A DNA stretch of 64,000 nt from the NCBI GenBank assembly GCA_026874595.1, contig CM049313.1, positions 37,724,659 through 37,788,658 of the forward strand, in the 5' to 3' direction. This document shows, in pieces, positions 26,452 to 63,949 of the stretch. Both the position numbers and the translations under genes were made by a program. Every line of letters starts with the position of its first letter. Within the stretch, counting starts at the first letter, position 1. Source of the stretch: Sipunculus nudus. Lineage: Eukaryota; Annelida; Sipuncula; Golfingiida; Sipunculidae. The notes beneath the pieces are model-generated. The model was given only the letters and a program-made list of their open reading frames with translations, searched no databases and was not told where the DNA came from.

Positions 26452-27189
26452 GTAAAGCGACATCTATTGGCCGAAGGTTTACCGAATGTGAACTCTAAAC
26501 TCATAAAAAAACAGCCGGCCTACCAGCATTTTGAATATGCCTTCTAACCAAAATACTTCTCAAGAATCGTAATATGACTTGGAAATCAGTGAAAGAGATG
26601 CATTTTATGTCAAAATCCTGTACACATGGTTTGAACTGTTGATTAAATACACAATTTCTAACATACCGGTAGCCCATCGCAATTATATAGGCCTAGGCCT
26701 ATTGGTAAAAAATGCAAAATTTCCAAATTTATATTTTACCCAGCTCAGTGCTTTGGGCAATACACTTTTCAACTGTAAAAATAATGACAAGGAATGTCAA
26801 AATTACAAGGAATGTCAAATTGCAATGTATATGATATATAATATCTAATTGGTGGTCAATTATAATTTGATATTTAAAGACCGTGACTGAAATCAAATCA
26901 AATCAGGAAATCAAGGAAACATTTAATAGATGATTTATAGCCATTTCAGGATAAATTAATGGCACCGATTCATGGAAAGAGTGCCTGAGAAACATTTGTG
27001 TAGGCTATAGCCTACGCCAACTAAAAATACTTGTTCTTCAGTTGTGCTAACATTCAGTCTGAACATTAAACAGCGATCGGTGTATATTTTTTCTTTGACT
27101 ATTCTGTTGGCAGGCCATACAATGAAACAGCAAAATAAATGGACTAAGCTACAAATTCATTCTTTATACTCTCGGAGAATGACAGTCCA
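26452..27189. other. No gene seen
   Basis: AT-rich; an open frame at 26579-26848 has no recognisable domain. Confidence 0.45.
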
Positions 27190-27666
27190 GTGTAAAGCTA
27201 TTGTAACAATACAAGAAGTAAACTGAAGTCCAAATGCACAAAATCCAGAAGAAACTCTGAAGAAAATCTATAATTGCCGCACACGTTGGATAAGGTCCAA
27301 GAAACTGACACACATAAATTGCGTCTGCTGGAAAACTTCTCTGCTCTCTCCCCGGCTCTAAAACACAACCCCTTTATATACTCTTCACCCCAAGCCGAGA
27401 ATTTTCCACCTCTAGAACATTCGAAAAATAATACATTATACACGGTAAGCACGCGTCACAGTAATTATCTAGAAGAACATAGCCGTGTGTATCCCCACAC
27501 ACCAGGGTCATCACGTGACCCACGACCAGGCTTGAAAGCCCAAGGCTAACATGACAACGAGAGTTCAACCAGTACGGATTAAAATAGAATGTAACAAACG
27601 GCCCGGCGAGGGTGTCACAGCACGAGTTACGCCACGAGTTACACAATAACAGGAGCACCTGTAACA

Positions 27667-27676
27667 CTCCCCCTCC
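27667..27676 (-). other. Polypurine tract of the old gypsy element
   Basis: The - strand reads GGAGGGGGAG directly followed by TGTTACAGG, the inferred start of the 3' LTR. The young element has the similar AAAAGGAGGGGGTGA at its corresponding point. Confidence 0.65.
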
Positions 27677-27683
27677 TGTAAGA

Positions 27684-27716
27684 AAAAAGAAAGTTTTCTC
27701 GGAAAACTTTCTTTTT
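27684..27716. other. 15-bp perfect hairpin with 3-nt loop next to the polypurine tract
   Basis: Arms 27684-27698 and 27702-27716, loop TCG, sequence AAAAAGAAAGTTTTC and its complement. It lies between the RNase H stop and the polypurine tract of the old gypsy element. It could fold in the 3' UTR of the element RNA; function is unknown. Confidence 0.7.
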
Positions 27717-27797
27717 GCGATCACAATCACTAAACTTTACAACATCTCAAAAATCATCTTATTTACAACGTCACATGAACATCTTGTTTACAACATT

Positions 27798-28231
27798 TCA
27801 TAAACATCTCGATAAGCAATCAGCAAGTACATTGTCTTTCCCTTTAATGTGTACGATATCAAGATTGTAATCCTGTAAGAACAAACTCCATCTCAACAAT
27901 CTTTGATTTTTAAACTTCATCTTGTTCATGAACGTGAGGGGATTGTGATCACTGCAGACAATTATAGGCCTGACTGATGAAGTAACATAAACTTCAAAAT
28001 GTTGCAACGCCAAAATCAAAGCCAAACATTCTTTTTCAATAGTGGAGTAGTTTTTTTCTGGTTTGCATTAAACTTTATTGAGAAATAACAAATTGGATGA
28101 TCTATGCCATCATTGCCTTCTTGTAACAACACAGCACCAGCAGCAGTATCACCAGCATCCATAGCAAACTTAAAAGGTACAGAAAAGTCTGGAGCTGCTA
28201 AAACTGGTGAACTTTGCAGAATTGCTTTCAA
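27798..28231 (-). pseudogene. RNase H of the old gypsy element
   Basis: Two overlapping frames give LAAPDFSVPFKFAMDAGDTA, then after a frameshift LALILALQHFEVYV, IIVCSDHNPLTF and GKDNVLADCLSR. The catalytic acidic positions are present. The domain ends 120 bp from the polypurine tract, so it is the last coding domain. Confidence 0.87.
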
Positions 28232-28239
28232 ATTCTGAA

Positions 28240-29121
28240 ATGTACTTTCTCACTGAATATTCCATACAAACTTTTGTTTCTTCGTTGACAAATTAGTCAA
28301 AGGTTCAGCTACAGCAGCAAAATTTGGAAAAACTTCCTGTAGTACCTAACCATATCAAGGAAACGCATTATTTGCTTTTTGTTCTCTGGTCAAGGAAATG
28401 CAGAAATAGCACTTATTTTAGCATCAACAGGTTTTACCTGACCCTGCCCTACAATATGACCCAAAAATGTTACTTGTGCATGACAAAACTCAGATTTCAC
28501 TATGTTGACGGTCAGACGTGCTTCACTGAGTCTTTCGAAGAGGTCGCAAAGAATTTGCAGATGTTTCTCCCAGGTGTCGCTGTACACGATGAGGTCATCA
28601 ATATATGCGTCGCAGCCCTGAATGTCCTTGACAACCATATGGATGAGGCGCTGGAACGTGGCTGGCGAGTTCTTCATGCCAAACGGCATAACTTTATACT
28701 GGTAAAGTCCTTGCGGCGTCACAAATGCGGACACTTCTTTCGCTTGTTCTGTCAGCGGAACTTGCCAGAATCATTTTAGCAAGTCAAACTTGGAGACATA
28801 TCTGGAGCTACCGACTCTATCAATACAATCATCGATCCTCGGAATCGGTAACGTGTCAGTCTTGGTGAGAGAGTTAAGTTTTCGATAATCTGTGCACATA
28901 CGGTAACTTCCATCAGGTTTTGGCACAAGAATACATGGTGAACTCCAGTTACTGTTCCTAGGTTCAATAAAATCATTGTCCAGCAAATATTGAATCTCAT
29001 CCTGTTGATACTTTTGCTTCTCTGGATTCAGTCTATATGGATGATGCTTGACTGCGCCTGCCCCGCCAACATCGACGTCATTGCACAACATGTTAGTTCG
29101 CGTTGGAATGTCACTAAACAA
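28240..29121 (-). pseudogene. Reverse transcriptase of the old gypsy element
   Basis: Fingers and palm read VKHHPYRLNPEKQKYQQDEI, SNWSSPCILVPKPDGSYRMC and YVSKFDLLK, then a TGA where the family has Gly (KFDLLK-stop-FWQVPLT at about 28768). The same frame continues with VMPFGMKNSPATFQRL and the catalytic YIDDLIVYSD at about 28590-28620, then FLGHIVGQG. Further stops interrupt the thumb. It lies downstream of integrase on the - strand, the reverse of the canonical Ty3/gypsy order. Confidence 0.88.
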
Positions 29122-29363
29122 ATGTTCATAATTCCGCAGCAGGTTCTTGAGGTCTTGTTGTTGTTGTGCGGTTAGGTGTGACAGTTTGGCATCCAGGTTT
29201 TAAAGCACGTCTAAGTTTTTTAATGGTACTGTACCACAATGAATGTCTACATCACACTTACAATAAGTATCTACTTTAACTGGGTCAGGGTCAGTTTTTA
29301 CACAATTAACAACAGTAACATTTTGTACAACATCTGATGTGCTATTTCTGTCATAATATGGTT

Positions 29364-30734
29364 TCAACATGTAAACATGGTTTTAACATGGCACAGATGT
29401 ATCTTCTTACGTCTAACTGGTGTCAACAGTATGTAATTTAAATCACTGACTTTCTTGTTAACAATGTAAGGACCAAAATACCTAGCTTGCAGAGGCCTGC
29501 CAGGGATGGGAAGTAAGGCAAGGTCCTTTTCACCAGGCTCAAACGTCCTACTTACAGTGTGCTTGTCATATTTTGTTTTCATTTTAGTTTGTGCAGATTT
29601 TAGATTTGACTTTGCCATCTCACAAGCATTGTGTAGTTTAGTGCGAAGTCTGGGACACACTGCAGTAAACTAAGAGAATCAGGATTTTCACACAAGAGTT
29701 TTTCTTTAAGCAGTTTCAATGGTCCGCGAACGGAGTGTCCAAAAATTAGTTCAAAGGGACTGAAACCCAAGGACTTTTGAAAGGATTCTCTGACAGCAAA
29801 CAGCAATAGGTGGATTCTACATTCCAGTCTTTCTGTGTGCCATAGCAATAAGTCCTGATCATGTTTTTTAATGTCTGGTGAAAACGCTCGAGGAAGCCCT
29901 GACTTTCAGGATGGTATGGCGAAGAGCTGTACTGTTTTATACCTAGCTCAAGCATAACTTGTTGGAATAAGCCAGACATAAAATTAGACCCTTGGTCAGA
30001 CTGGACGAATTTTGGCAATCCAAAAGTTGTAAAAAACTTGGTCAGAGCTTTGACAACACTTTTGGCATTAATTTTGCGCAATGATATTGCCTCAGGGAAC
30101 CTGGTAGATGCACACATAATTGTCAGCAAGTATTCATGTCCAGATGATCAGTGGTCCAATACAATCAACAATAATCCTACTGAATGGTTCCTCGAAAGCA
30201 GGAATAAGCCTAAGTGGGACCTTAGGAGGATTCTGACTCGGCTTGCCTACCATCGGGCATGTATGGCATGATTTATAATATTGTACAACATCTTTCCTGA
30301 GGTAAGGCTAATAGAAGTGTGTATTAACTTTCTGATAAGTTTATTTATACCTAAATAGCCAGACAAAGAAGCCTCAGGTGCCATGCTTAGAATTTCATTG
30401 CGAAAGCTTTCGGGCATTACTATTTGATGTCCCACTCATCATCAGCGCATTCATCAGGTGGTCGCAATTTACGCATAAGCACTCCATTTTTAACATAGAA
30501 ACAAACTGGGTTCTGTGACAGCTCATCTTTAGAAACTGCCCTGGGAAACAAACATGAAATATCAGGGTACTTATGCTTTTCCGCGATAAGTTCTGACCTT
30601 GAGAATGCTGCATCCTGTACGGGCGAGTCGTTAGACGAGTCACTAGTGATTCCCAGAGTGTTATTATCTGGACCATTATCCTCATGTGTGTTTTTCTTGG
30701 CCATAGATCTAGTTACAGCACATGAAGGATACAA
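29364..30734 (-). pseudogene. Integrase of the old gypsy element (frameshifted)
   Basis: Pieces in several frames run in order. First a linker (CAVTRSMAKK), then a zinc-domain remnant (IVMPESFRNEILSMAPEASL ... GYLGINK). Next comes the first catalytic Asp in IVDCIGPL (about 30150-30175), the second in VQSDQGSNF, and the Glu in GFLERFHQTLK. The post-core segment (LGFSPFELIFGHSVRGPLKL) and the C-terminal LQARYFGPYIVN (GPY/F) end at 29364. All three DD35E residues are present but frameshifts and stops prevent a full protein. Confidence 0.85.
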
Positions 30735-30776
30735 ACCAGGAATTTCCTGACTTTCCGGATCAGTGTCCTGATCTAG

Positions 30777-31377
30777 TTACGGCTTTTCTGTCAATATTGG
30801 TACAGGCTGCACTCTATCACCTGCAACATCATTGCCTTGTAGCAACTGAATTCCCTTAAAGGGTAAAGTAGTTTTTATGCCCACAGCAATATTCCCAGAA
30901 AGCAAATCTGACTTTAAATGGATACTGTGAAGCGGAACCGATGTGTGCCTGTCTGAAAACACACCATTCACAAATGCATGTACACAAGAAAAGGACCTAT
31001 TAGAAAATGGCAAAGTGTTTGCTAACATGATGGCCTGAACCAGTGTCCCTCAAAATTCTAATAGGGGTAGAATCTGAAAAATCACTTGAAAGTGATACAA
31101 AACCATCATGTATGAATGGCTCAAATAACTCCATTTCAGAGTCAGGAGAAGAATCCACTACCTCAGCTTCATCAAACAAAGAACTGACATTGAAGGTGTC
31201 AGTCATAAACTCTTTCTCAGAGTCATATAAGGAATCTACATCCTTTTTATCATCAAATTCCTCATGGGGGTCAACAGAAGAATTTTCCTCAGCAGAAACA
31301 AACTTCTGTTTGTCATAAGAGGACCTGGCCTCATTTGAATTACTCTCGCAAGAGTCATAAAAAGGACTTAGCCTCAT
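30777..31377 (-). pseudogene. Protease and linker region of the old gypsy element
   Basis: An acidic stretch (EENSSVDPHEEFDDKKDVDS) leads into PIRILRDTGSGHHV at about 31045-31080, a retropepsin active-site motif (DTG). The same position in the young element reads VLRDSGCSS. A frameshift follows and the next frame (30777-31028) continues the protease fold without a stop. The region lies between gag and integrase as expected. Confidence 0.72.
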
Positions 31378-31464
31378 TTAGAGAATACTCCTCGCAGGAG
31401 TCTTGAAAGGTCCTAGCCTTATTCAATTCCTCGCAGGAATCAACTGAGGTTTTTACCCTGCAAG

Positions 31465-33009
31465 CTACGGATTCTTCTTTGGATTCAGACGGCACTTGGG
31501 CCTCCGTAGCATCAAACTCTTTATTGGAGTCAATAAAGTAGTTGTACCCTTATTTACATGAAAAGAGCCTGGCTCTTGTACTATGCTATGCATAGATTTT
31601 GAAACAAACCCAGAAGGTTTGCTATTTGGTTTATTCGCAAGTTTCAAGCAGTCATATATTAGATGACCTTCCTTCTTGCAGTAATCACAGACTTTCTTTG
31701 AAAATGACTGGTCTTTGTTGGACTTAGACACAGTGGACGTGGACTGAGATGTAGCAATGGACTTTGCTGAAATATCAGGACTACTAGTACTGGGTGACTG
31801 CGCTTTAAACTTCTTTTGACCATACTGATTTACATTCTTGTTTGTGAATGACTGGTTTGATTTACTAGTAAAGGACATTTTGTTTGTTAATGAATAATCA
31901 TCAGTTAATTGAGCAGCAATGTCAAGTGTTTCAGGACTTTTCTCATCGAGAAAAGGTTTAATATCTGCGTTAATGCAGCGCTTAAATTCTTCAAGCAAAT
32001 TCAACTGGCGCAAATTGTCATAATCTTTCATTACATTTTTAGAACTACACCAGCAATCAAACAACTGCTCTTTTGTCCTAGCATATTCGGCGTAGGTCTG
32101 TTCTTTGCGCTTTTCCCAGTTTCTGAATTTCTGGCGGTAAGCCTCTGGAACTAACTCATTACCTTTTAGGATTAACCGTTTTACCAGGTCATAGTCAGCA
32201 GCAGCTTCTACTGAAAGCTCTGTATAAATTTCTCTGGCCTTGCCAGCAGAAGCGGATCCGGGGGGGGGGTCCCCCTTTTTCATCAGAAAATTTTGCCGCC
32301 TGAAACCCCCCCTTTCAGACCTGAGGAACTTTTTTTTAGGGTTTTCATTTGTCCTCCTGGGTTGGACCCCCCCCCCCCTTTTCCTAAATCCTGGATCCGC
32401 CCCTGGCCAGTCAATACACATTGTAACAGCATAGTCCAATTTTCCTTAGCCCATTTTAATTTTTCAGCTATCCTCTCAAAATATAAGAAATATTTTTCAA
32501 ATCTCTTTTTCTTGAAAAGGTGGGACAAGTCTAATGTGTTTAGTAACATCAAAACTGTGAGTTGGAGCAGCACGTAGACTATGTTCTAGTTTAATTCTTT
32601 CTAATTCCAGTCGTTTTAATTGAATTTCTTTTTCTTTCTCTTTTAATTCTAGCTCATGTTGCATTTCTAACTTTTATAATTCTAATTGCATAGCAAGGCT
32701 GTCATTTTTTGGTGTTTCAACTTCAGTCTCTTCAATTAAACCTTTGCTAACTATATGTTGCATGATTTTAGCAATGATATCAGGCTTTCTCAAAGTTTTT
32801 TTCACACTTAGCCCTGAGTGTTGTCCCAAGCGCAACAACTGTTCTTTTGACAACTGTTCAAGTTGATCAGGGTCGGGATCGTCAACAAATGTCTCAGATT
32901 TGAAATCTGCCAAGATGTCAAAACAATAACAAAAAACCAATGAGATAAATCCTGTTAACAATGTACTGTTAACAATATGTAATCTTGTAAACAATGTATG
33001 ATAAAACAA
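31465..33009 (-). pseudogene. Gag of the old gypsy element, interrupted by a MITE and frameshifts
   Basis: The 5' part (32674-33009) has a SAP-like helix segment, LEQLSKEQLLRLGQHSGLSV. The middle (about 32420-32690) reads a charged coiled coil and the capsid start FEKYFLYFERIAEKLKWAKE. The 3' part (31465 to about 32240) reads the capsid remainder from KAREIYTELSVEAAADYDLV and the CCHC knuckle CDYCKKEGHLIYDC at about 31670-31720. The 159-bp insertion at 32247-32405 plus a 5-bp duplication adds 164 bp, shifts the frame and splits gag. The ORF that spans the insertion reads transposon DNA and is not a native protein. Confidence 0.82.
32247..32405. mobile_element. 159-bp MITE nested in gag (GCGGATCC-TIR family, 5-bp TSD)
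   Basis: Ends CAGAAGCGGATCC and GGATCCGCCCCTG are inverted repeats, flanked by the direct repeat GCCAG (32242-32246 and 32406-32410). It contains runs of G and C (32260-32270, 32370-32380). A longer relative is at 36050-36447. Confidence 0.82.
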
Positions 33010-33051
33010 TGTGTCAAGGTCAAGGCCTAATAAATTTGAAAACTATTAAGC

Positions 33052-33069
33052 ATCCAGACGAGCCCCCAA
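33052..33069 (-). other. Candidate tRNA-Pro primer binding site of the old gypsy element
   Basis: The - strand reads TTGGGGGCTCGTCTGGAT, close to the tRNA-Pro primer site known from many retroelements (TGGGGGCTCGTCCGGGAT as recalled). It sits directly inside a TGTTACGG boundary, where a primer site is expected. Confidence 0.6.
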
Positions 33070-33351
33070 TTTTATGTTACGGAACCTTATATAAAATGAT
33101 CACGTATGCGTGATGTACACAAATTTTGTAACGTAGATAAAAAAATCAGATTCTGTAACACTAGGCAGCGTGAAATGTCTAGGGAAATGAATAAAAAAGT
33201 CAGTGTTTTTTGTCAACAAATAACCATATTTTTTTCTTAAAACAACCCTAACATTACAATATACTAAATCAATACAATTTTAAAGAAAAACAGCGGTATA
33301 ACAACAAATCAGTACAATCACACAGAAAAATAATCAATGTGTCAATAATCA

Positions 33352-33353
33352 CG

Positions 33354-33398
<45 letters not shown>
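33352..33398. repeat. (AT)n microsatellite
   Basis: About 23 AT units. Confidence 0.95.
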
Positions 33399-33402
<4 letters not shown>

Positions 33403-33429
33403 TAAATAATAAAAAACATTTTATATTCT

Positions 33430-33592
33430 GAAATTTATCGAGTGACCACGAGATACTATAACACGTGGGAACGAGATAATTATCGCGTGGCCACGAGATA
33501 CTGTAACGCGTGGGAACGAGATAATTATCGCGTGGCCACCACATACTATAACGTGTGGGAACGAGATAATTATCGCATGGGCACGAGATAAA
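33430..33592. repeat. Tandem repeat of about 55 bp, three copies
   Basis: Units carry CACGAGATACTATAACACGT and GGGAACGAGATAATTATCGC. Each contains the palindromic core GATAATTATC. Confidence 0.85.
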
Positions 33593-36044
33593 AAAAAAAT
33601 CTGGGTGTCCTTTAATTACGAGCCACCGTATTCCTGTCTTGACGCCGATTATTATTATTCATTTCTTTATTTCATATCATTCCGTATAAAGGCTAAGACT
33701 TTTTTTTTTTTTTTTTTTTGGGGGGGGGGGGTCACTTTTCGTGTCCTGTCACTGATATATACCATATACATCAGGCACCATACCCTCTTGAACTGCCAGG
33801 ACTTCAATATAAGCAAGGAAACAATTAGTTTTATATCATGACATTCTGAAATTTATATTTGAATTTTTCACATTGTATTTAAATGTGAGCAAAAAGTGCT
33901 CAAACTTCCTCAATTTTTTTGTGATTTCCAAAGATTAGGCGGAGGCACCGTCTCTAACATCTAACCCTTCTATTTTCTTCTGGACATGTTTCTCAATCGA
34001 TTCATAAATTAAAGATGCATGGCAGGGAAAGAGAAGAGCTTTGGGAGGAACGGGAGAACGCGCCCATGTTTTGGCTGTCTGTCACAATTTTAAACAGCAG
34101 ACAGAGCTTGTTGTGTACCCAATTCTGCCAATTTAGTATTATTATTAAAAACAAACTATTCTATATATCTAATATAATATAATTATATATAATATAATTG
34201 TACCAGTTAAAGACACCCGCGACGGCGGTTAATTTTTAATTATTAAAAATCACTTATTGAAATAATTATTGTAACTAGAAATTTTAGATATAATGAAAAG
34301 AGACATTTTCGAGCATTTAAATTTGGTACTTCATGTGCAGCGATTATAATATATGTAATGTAATATCATGACAAATCGAACCATGCAGGCGCACGGTGCC
34401 AGTTATTTATATAGTATTTACTATATACATTAAGGACATTATGTATATCATTATGCACTTCATATCTAACTATATATGTTTATCAGCTGCTGCACTTATA
34501 AGAAGGTGAGGATTACGTATAGACAAGAAAGTTTAAACCTTCTTGGTATAGACGATAAAAGATTTTATTGGTAACAGGCATTTTTCGACTTTTGTCGAGC
34601 CTATAAAGATGTATATTGTTATACACAAGATATAAACTTGTTTCGTACCTACATCTGACCGACCGGTCTCTACGTACTCCCATCCTATAGATTAACTCTC
34701 AGCCTCAACCCTATAGCTTGATTTATTGAATGCCATAGGGCAGTGTTTTTTGGACCGATTCCATTTACATTTTATACATCTCCTTAGGGTGAGTTCATTT
34801 GTTCATTCAAAAATAGCATATATCACTTAATTATATATGCTGTTGATATCAAATTTACCAAGTTAATCTTCATTTCAAACCACGTCTGTCTTTAGGAATC
34901 AACGTGAATCTAACTATACAAATATGTGTATAAGAAATTAAAAATCTGGATGCATCGGAACAAACTTTTAAACTCAATGGCGATAAAATATTTTTTTTTC
35001 ATTGGAACATAAAGGGGTACTTAAAAACTTAAAAACTTAAAGACAACTTAAAAACTCAAATATAGCTATATTATGATTAAAGACACTCTAATTATAATCA
35101 TGCTAATACCGCTTAGAACGTGTGATATCATAGAATGAACATATGAGACCTCATATATAAACAATATCTGCACTTATTCAGTTACGTTGATTACCGATCC
35201 AGTACAGAGTTCTGTTTAAGCTTTTACTTCTGACGTGTCCTTACAAGGATTGGCTCCAGAGATCACTTATAGATCATCATATACATGTGTTCCACAAAAT
35301 TGTTTGTCTGAGATCTAGGCTGGTGACCTGTGGCGACAGGGCTTGTGCACTGAGTTCCGTCTCCAAAATTATTGAATCAAAATATTCGTACCACACTATA
35401 TAGATTTCCGCATTGAAAAGGAACCACAACACAAACTTTTTAGCATTATTTTAAAGTTAACTTGCCAATTTTTGTCGGTTTTTCTCTTCAACTGTTCAGC
35501 ATCGTTTTTAAACTTAGTTTTATTGTGGTGGCTATATCTACATATATTTTAGTATTTTAACTGACTTGCGTCATAACTTTGATATAACTGTTTTTTTTTC
35601 TATCATTGCTTATCATAGCTTGTGAGCAGATATAAATACCTGGTAGAAGCGCATTGATAAAGTTGGATAGATAATAATTAAATCATACTCATTATTATAA
35701 ATTATGTAACGATACACTTTATAGTAACAAACTGAATCAACACCCCATTTTTTCAATACATCTGGTGACTAATAATGAAAGTAACACGTTTTAGGCTGAC
35801 TTCTGGAAATCACAATAAATTTGTAACCATCATTACTTAAGATTCATTCTTTAACTTTGGCACTCATTTAGTAGGTCTAGCTAGCCATCTAAAAATGTTG
35901 CCTATTATTGTGCTTTTTGAAGGGTTTAAACCAGAACTAAACTTCTATGGAGAAAAAGACATTTTCATATTTGCTAAACGTGCGTTTAGTATATGGTAAG
36001 TCTTTGTTGTTGGATCCTTTGTTTGGGAGGGTAGTATATATGTA
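33593..36044. other. No gene seen; T/G homopolymer run
   Basis: A T17 then G11 tract at about 33703-33731. The rest is AT-rich without exons or recognisable repeats. Confidence 0.5.
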
Positions 36045-36049
36045 TCGTT

Positions 36050-36103
36050 CAGGGGCGGATCCAGGATTTCGTAAGGGGGGAGGCTAGTAGACACTTTCCA
36101 TAA

Positions 36104-36151
<48 letters not shown>

Positions 36152-36447
36152 TTTGCTGAGACAATAGCCATAGACATTTATCTTATTATCTATCTATCAA
36201 TTTATATACATTTTTCTGGGTCTCCTCATAAGTCCGTCTATAACTGTTGAGTACAGCTGCTAACAGACGAATCAACCAACGTCGATAATTACGTTATAAA
36301 CCTTGCTTCGCAGAGGATTCATTTACTCAGCAAAACAAGACTTCTGGAGCAAGCAGTAAGAATGGGGATTTATAGCAACAGAAAAATGATTTGGAAATTA
36401 TTTTTTTTCTATCAACCCCCGAAGCTCCCCCTCTGGATCCGCCACTG
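36050..36447. mobile_element. 398-bp MITE, same GCGGATCC-TIR family, 5-bp TSD
   Basis: Begins CAGGGGCGGATCCAGGA and ends CTGGATCCGCCACTG, flanked by TCGTT on both sides (36045-36049 and 36448-36452). Contains an (AT)n microsatellite at about 36104-36150. No coding capacity. The 5-bp duplication is shared with the copy at 32247. Confidence 0.8.
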
Positions 36448-36460
36448 TCGTTGTCCCCAT

Positions 36461-36566
36461 AGGTGTAGGTAGTCCATACATGGACCTCTATGTCCTATGA
36501 CACTTCTGTCCGTCCAGCAGAAGTGTCATAGGACATAGAGGTCCATGTATGGACTAAGGTGTAGGT
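36461..36566. repeat. Perfect 39-bp inverted repeat (hairpin) flanked by 10-bp direct repeats
   Basis: Arms 36470-36508 and 36518-36556 are exact reverse complements separated by 9 nt. Outside them AGGTGTAGGT occurs at 36461-36470 and again at 36557-36566. It lies 14 bp from the MITE end and about 240 bp upstream of the YY1-like motif. It could be a snap-back duplication, a tiny foldback element or a double-stranded RNA source. Confidence 0.9.
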
Positions 36567-36800
36567 GGGCGTGTAACTGTGCAACTCTCGAGTATTTTGT
36601 CCAGGAAAAAGTTCATGGATCACGATCGCATTGTGAAAAATTGCATTAGAGTTTTGTAAAAAGAGATGCTTAACAAACACATTTAACTTTGTGAAAAAAA
36701 TGTATGTCGCATAATATATTATTCAAAATTTTGTTCATGAACGCAAGGGTTTTGTTTGGATATATTGTAAGCGGCCAGTCACCCCTGCCACCGTTGTAAA

Positions 36801-36812
36801 CAACATGGCGGC
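36801..36812 (+). promoter_or_regulatory. YY1-like motif in a candidate first exon/promoter of the CCDC171-like gene
   Basis: CAACATGGCGGC matches the YY1 core AANATGGCGGC, which in animals often lies just downstream of transcription starts. The segment is locally GC-richer than its AT-rich surroundings. A possible donor (AACAA|GTATGT) follows at 36851/36852, so about 36770-36851 could be a 5' UTR exon spliced to 38140. The ATG in the motif opens a 7-codon upstream ORF ending at TGA. No TATA box is evident. The exon itself is inference. Confidence 0.35.
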
Positions 36813-36859
36813 TTTTCTGAATTCATGAAAACTGGCGCGGATTCTAAACAAGTATGTCC

Positions 36860-38139
36860 TCATGCACGGTTGCACACTTTTTGTGAATCGTGTAATTTTA
36901 TTATTCTCCAGAATTTTAAAGTTAAGTTTAGCTTATAGACACAGCTGAAAACACCAACTGCGTTGCACAATATCGCCCTCTTAGGTTTCCCGTTACTCCA
37001 CTGCCAACGTTCATACACTGTGACAAGCCCATGCACGACTGCAACAGTGTCAAGACCGGGCTTACTAGTCTTCTTACTGCTTTCCTGCTTACTGACCAAT
37101 AGTTTAGTAAATTAATCGCTGACATTAATCTCTTCATAATACAGACTGTATTTACAACCTACTGGGATGTCTTTTGCCAGTCAATTAAGGTTTGGACTTC
37201 TTTAATATTTTAATTTTGGAAATTAAAACATAAAATCGTAATCGTTAATGTTTTGACATTTGGCATAGGTGGCTTTCCAAATCTAGAATAGTATTACAGT
37301 AACCATTTAACAATTGGAAACATTATTGAGTGGGTTGTTAATTATATGATAATAATTTTTTTTAGTTATGATCTTTTTTACTGTGTAAAATATAGAATAA
37401 TCTTTATAATTTTAAAATAATCACATGTTACACTTAAGATTTTAATACAGAACTATTTTTTTTAAGGGGGGGAGGGGTGAATAGAATGCCTGACCTGTTT
37501 GAAATGGAGTGTAATGATGGGTCATGTTAAATTATTCCATTTATCCAAATATGATATATATGCATCTTTCTTTTCTACCCTGAAAATTATACCAGTGGAT
37601 TTTGCTTTAGATGTGGCATGCTTTCCATTGGTGACTGGAGGAGGAGGGGTCTGGGTAGACTGGGTTCCCAGCTTGTGTGGAGATATGGGGATTCCAACCT
37701 TAAACCCACATAAAATATCTCTGTCGAATGTAGTATTATGGTTGCGATTAAACCATAGGTTGCCAACATTATAATTTATGGTAACTAAAATCCCAATGGA
37801 CTTGATCACAACTTGCATAGTATGATCAATTAAGTGTTATGTACAAGTTTATTTATGAGACTGCAGGTTAGAGGACAGATCATGATCATTTATGTAATGT
37901 TTTCTTAGAAATATCATGTACATTATATATAATATATATATATATATCAAGTCTGCCTTTACTTGCAGCCACATATAGTATGATATCTGACATCTGATCA
38001 GATTTGACACCGGGATTGTCACCTGGATCCTCCTTGAAGTAAAGTTTTGCTTCAGTCAGTCCTACCAACATGTAAGATCAGTAACCTATAATATTAAATT
38101 TTATTTTTCAGTGAGTAATGTGCCTGTTTCTTATTACAG
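36860..38139. other. Probable first intron of the CCDC171-like gene
   Basis: If the first exon ends at 36851, this is intron. No coding exon was recognised; frames on both strands lack domains. Confidence 0.35.
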
Positions 38140-38144
38140 CAAAG

Positions 38145-63949
<25,805 letters not shown>

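Larger units (their letters stand above)
27190..33074 (-). mobile_element. Old, degraded Ty3/gypsy-type retrotransposon with integrase before RT
   Basis: Reading the - strand: primer site (33052-33069), gag with CCHC knuckle, protease DTG, integrase, RT with YIDD, RNase H, polypurine tract (27667-27676), then LTR-like sequence starting TGTTACAGG at 27666. Many stops and frameshifts split the coding region. A 3' LTR probably covers about 27190-27666, but its outer edge is not clear. The right flank at 33075 starts TGTTACGG as expected for the inner end of a 5' LTR, yet beyond that I see no similarity to the left LTR. The 5' LTR is therefore truncated, replaced or too diverged. Confidence 0.85.

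Noticed and set aside
28324-28779. 151-codon + strand ORF
   Set aside because: Antisense shadow of the reverse transcriptase.
31465-32439. 324-codon ORF read as one protein
   Set aside because: Its N-terminal part is translated MITE sequence; only the region after about 32240 is native gag.
32240-32577. Pro-rich + strand ORFs
   Set aside because: Shadows of the MITE G/C runs opposite gag.
33075-33158. 84-bp segment with TGTTACGG...CTGTAACA ends as a complete 5' LTR
   Set aside because: Too short, and no matching copy at the left end of the element.
36860-37137. - strand ORFs as a gene divergent from CCDC171
   Set aside because: No recognisable domain and no supporting splice structure.
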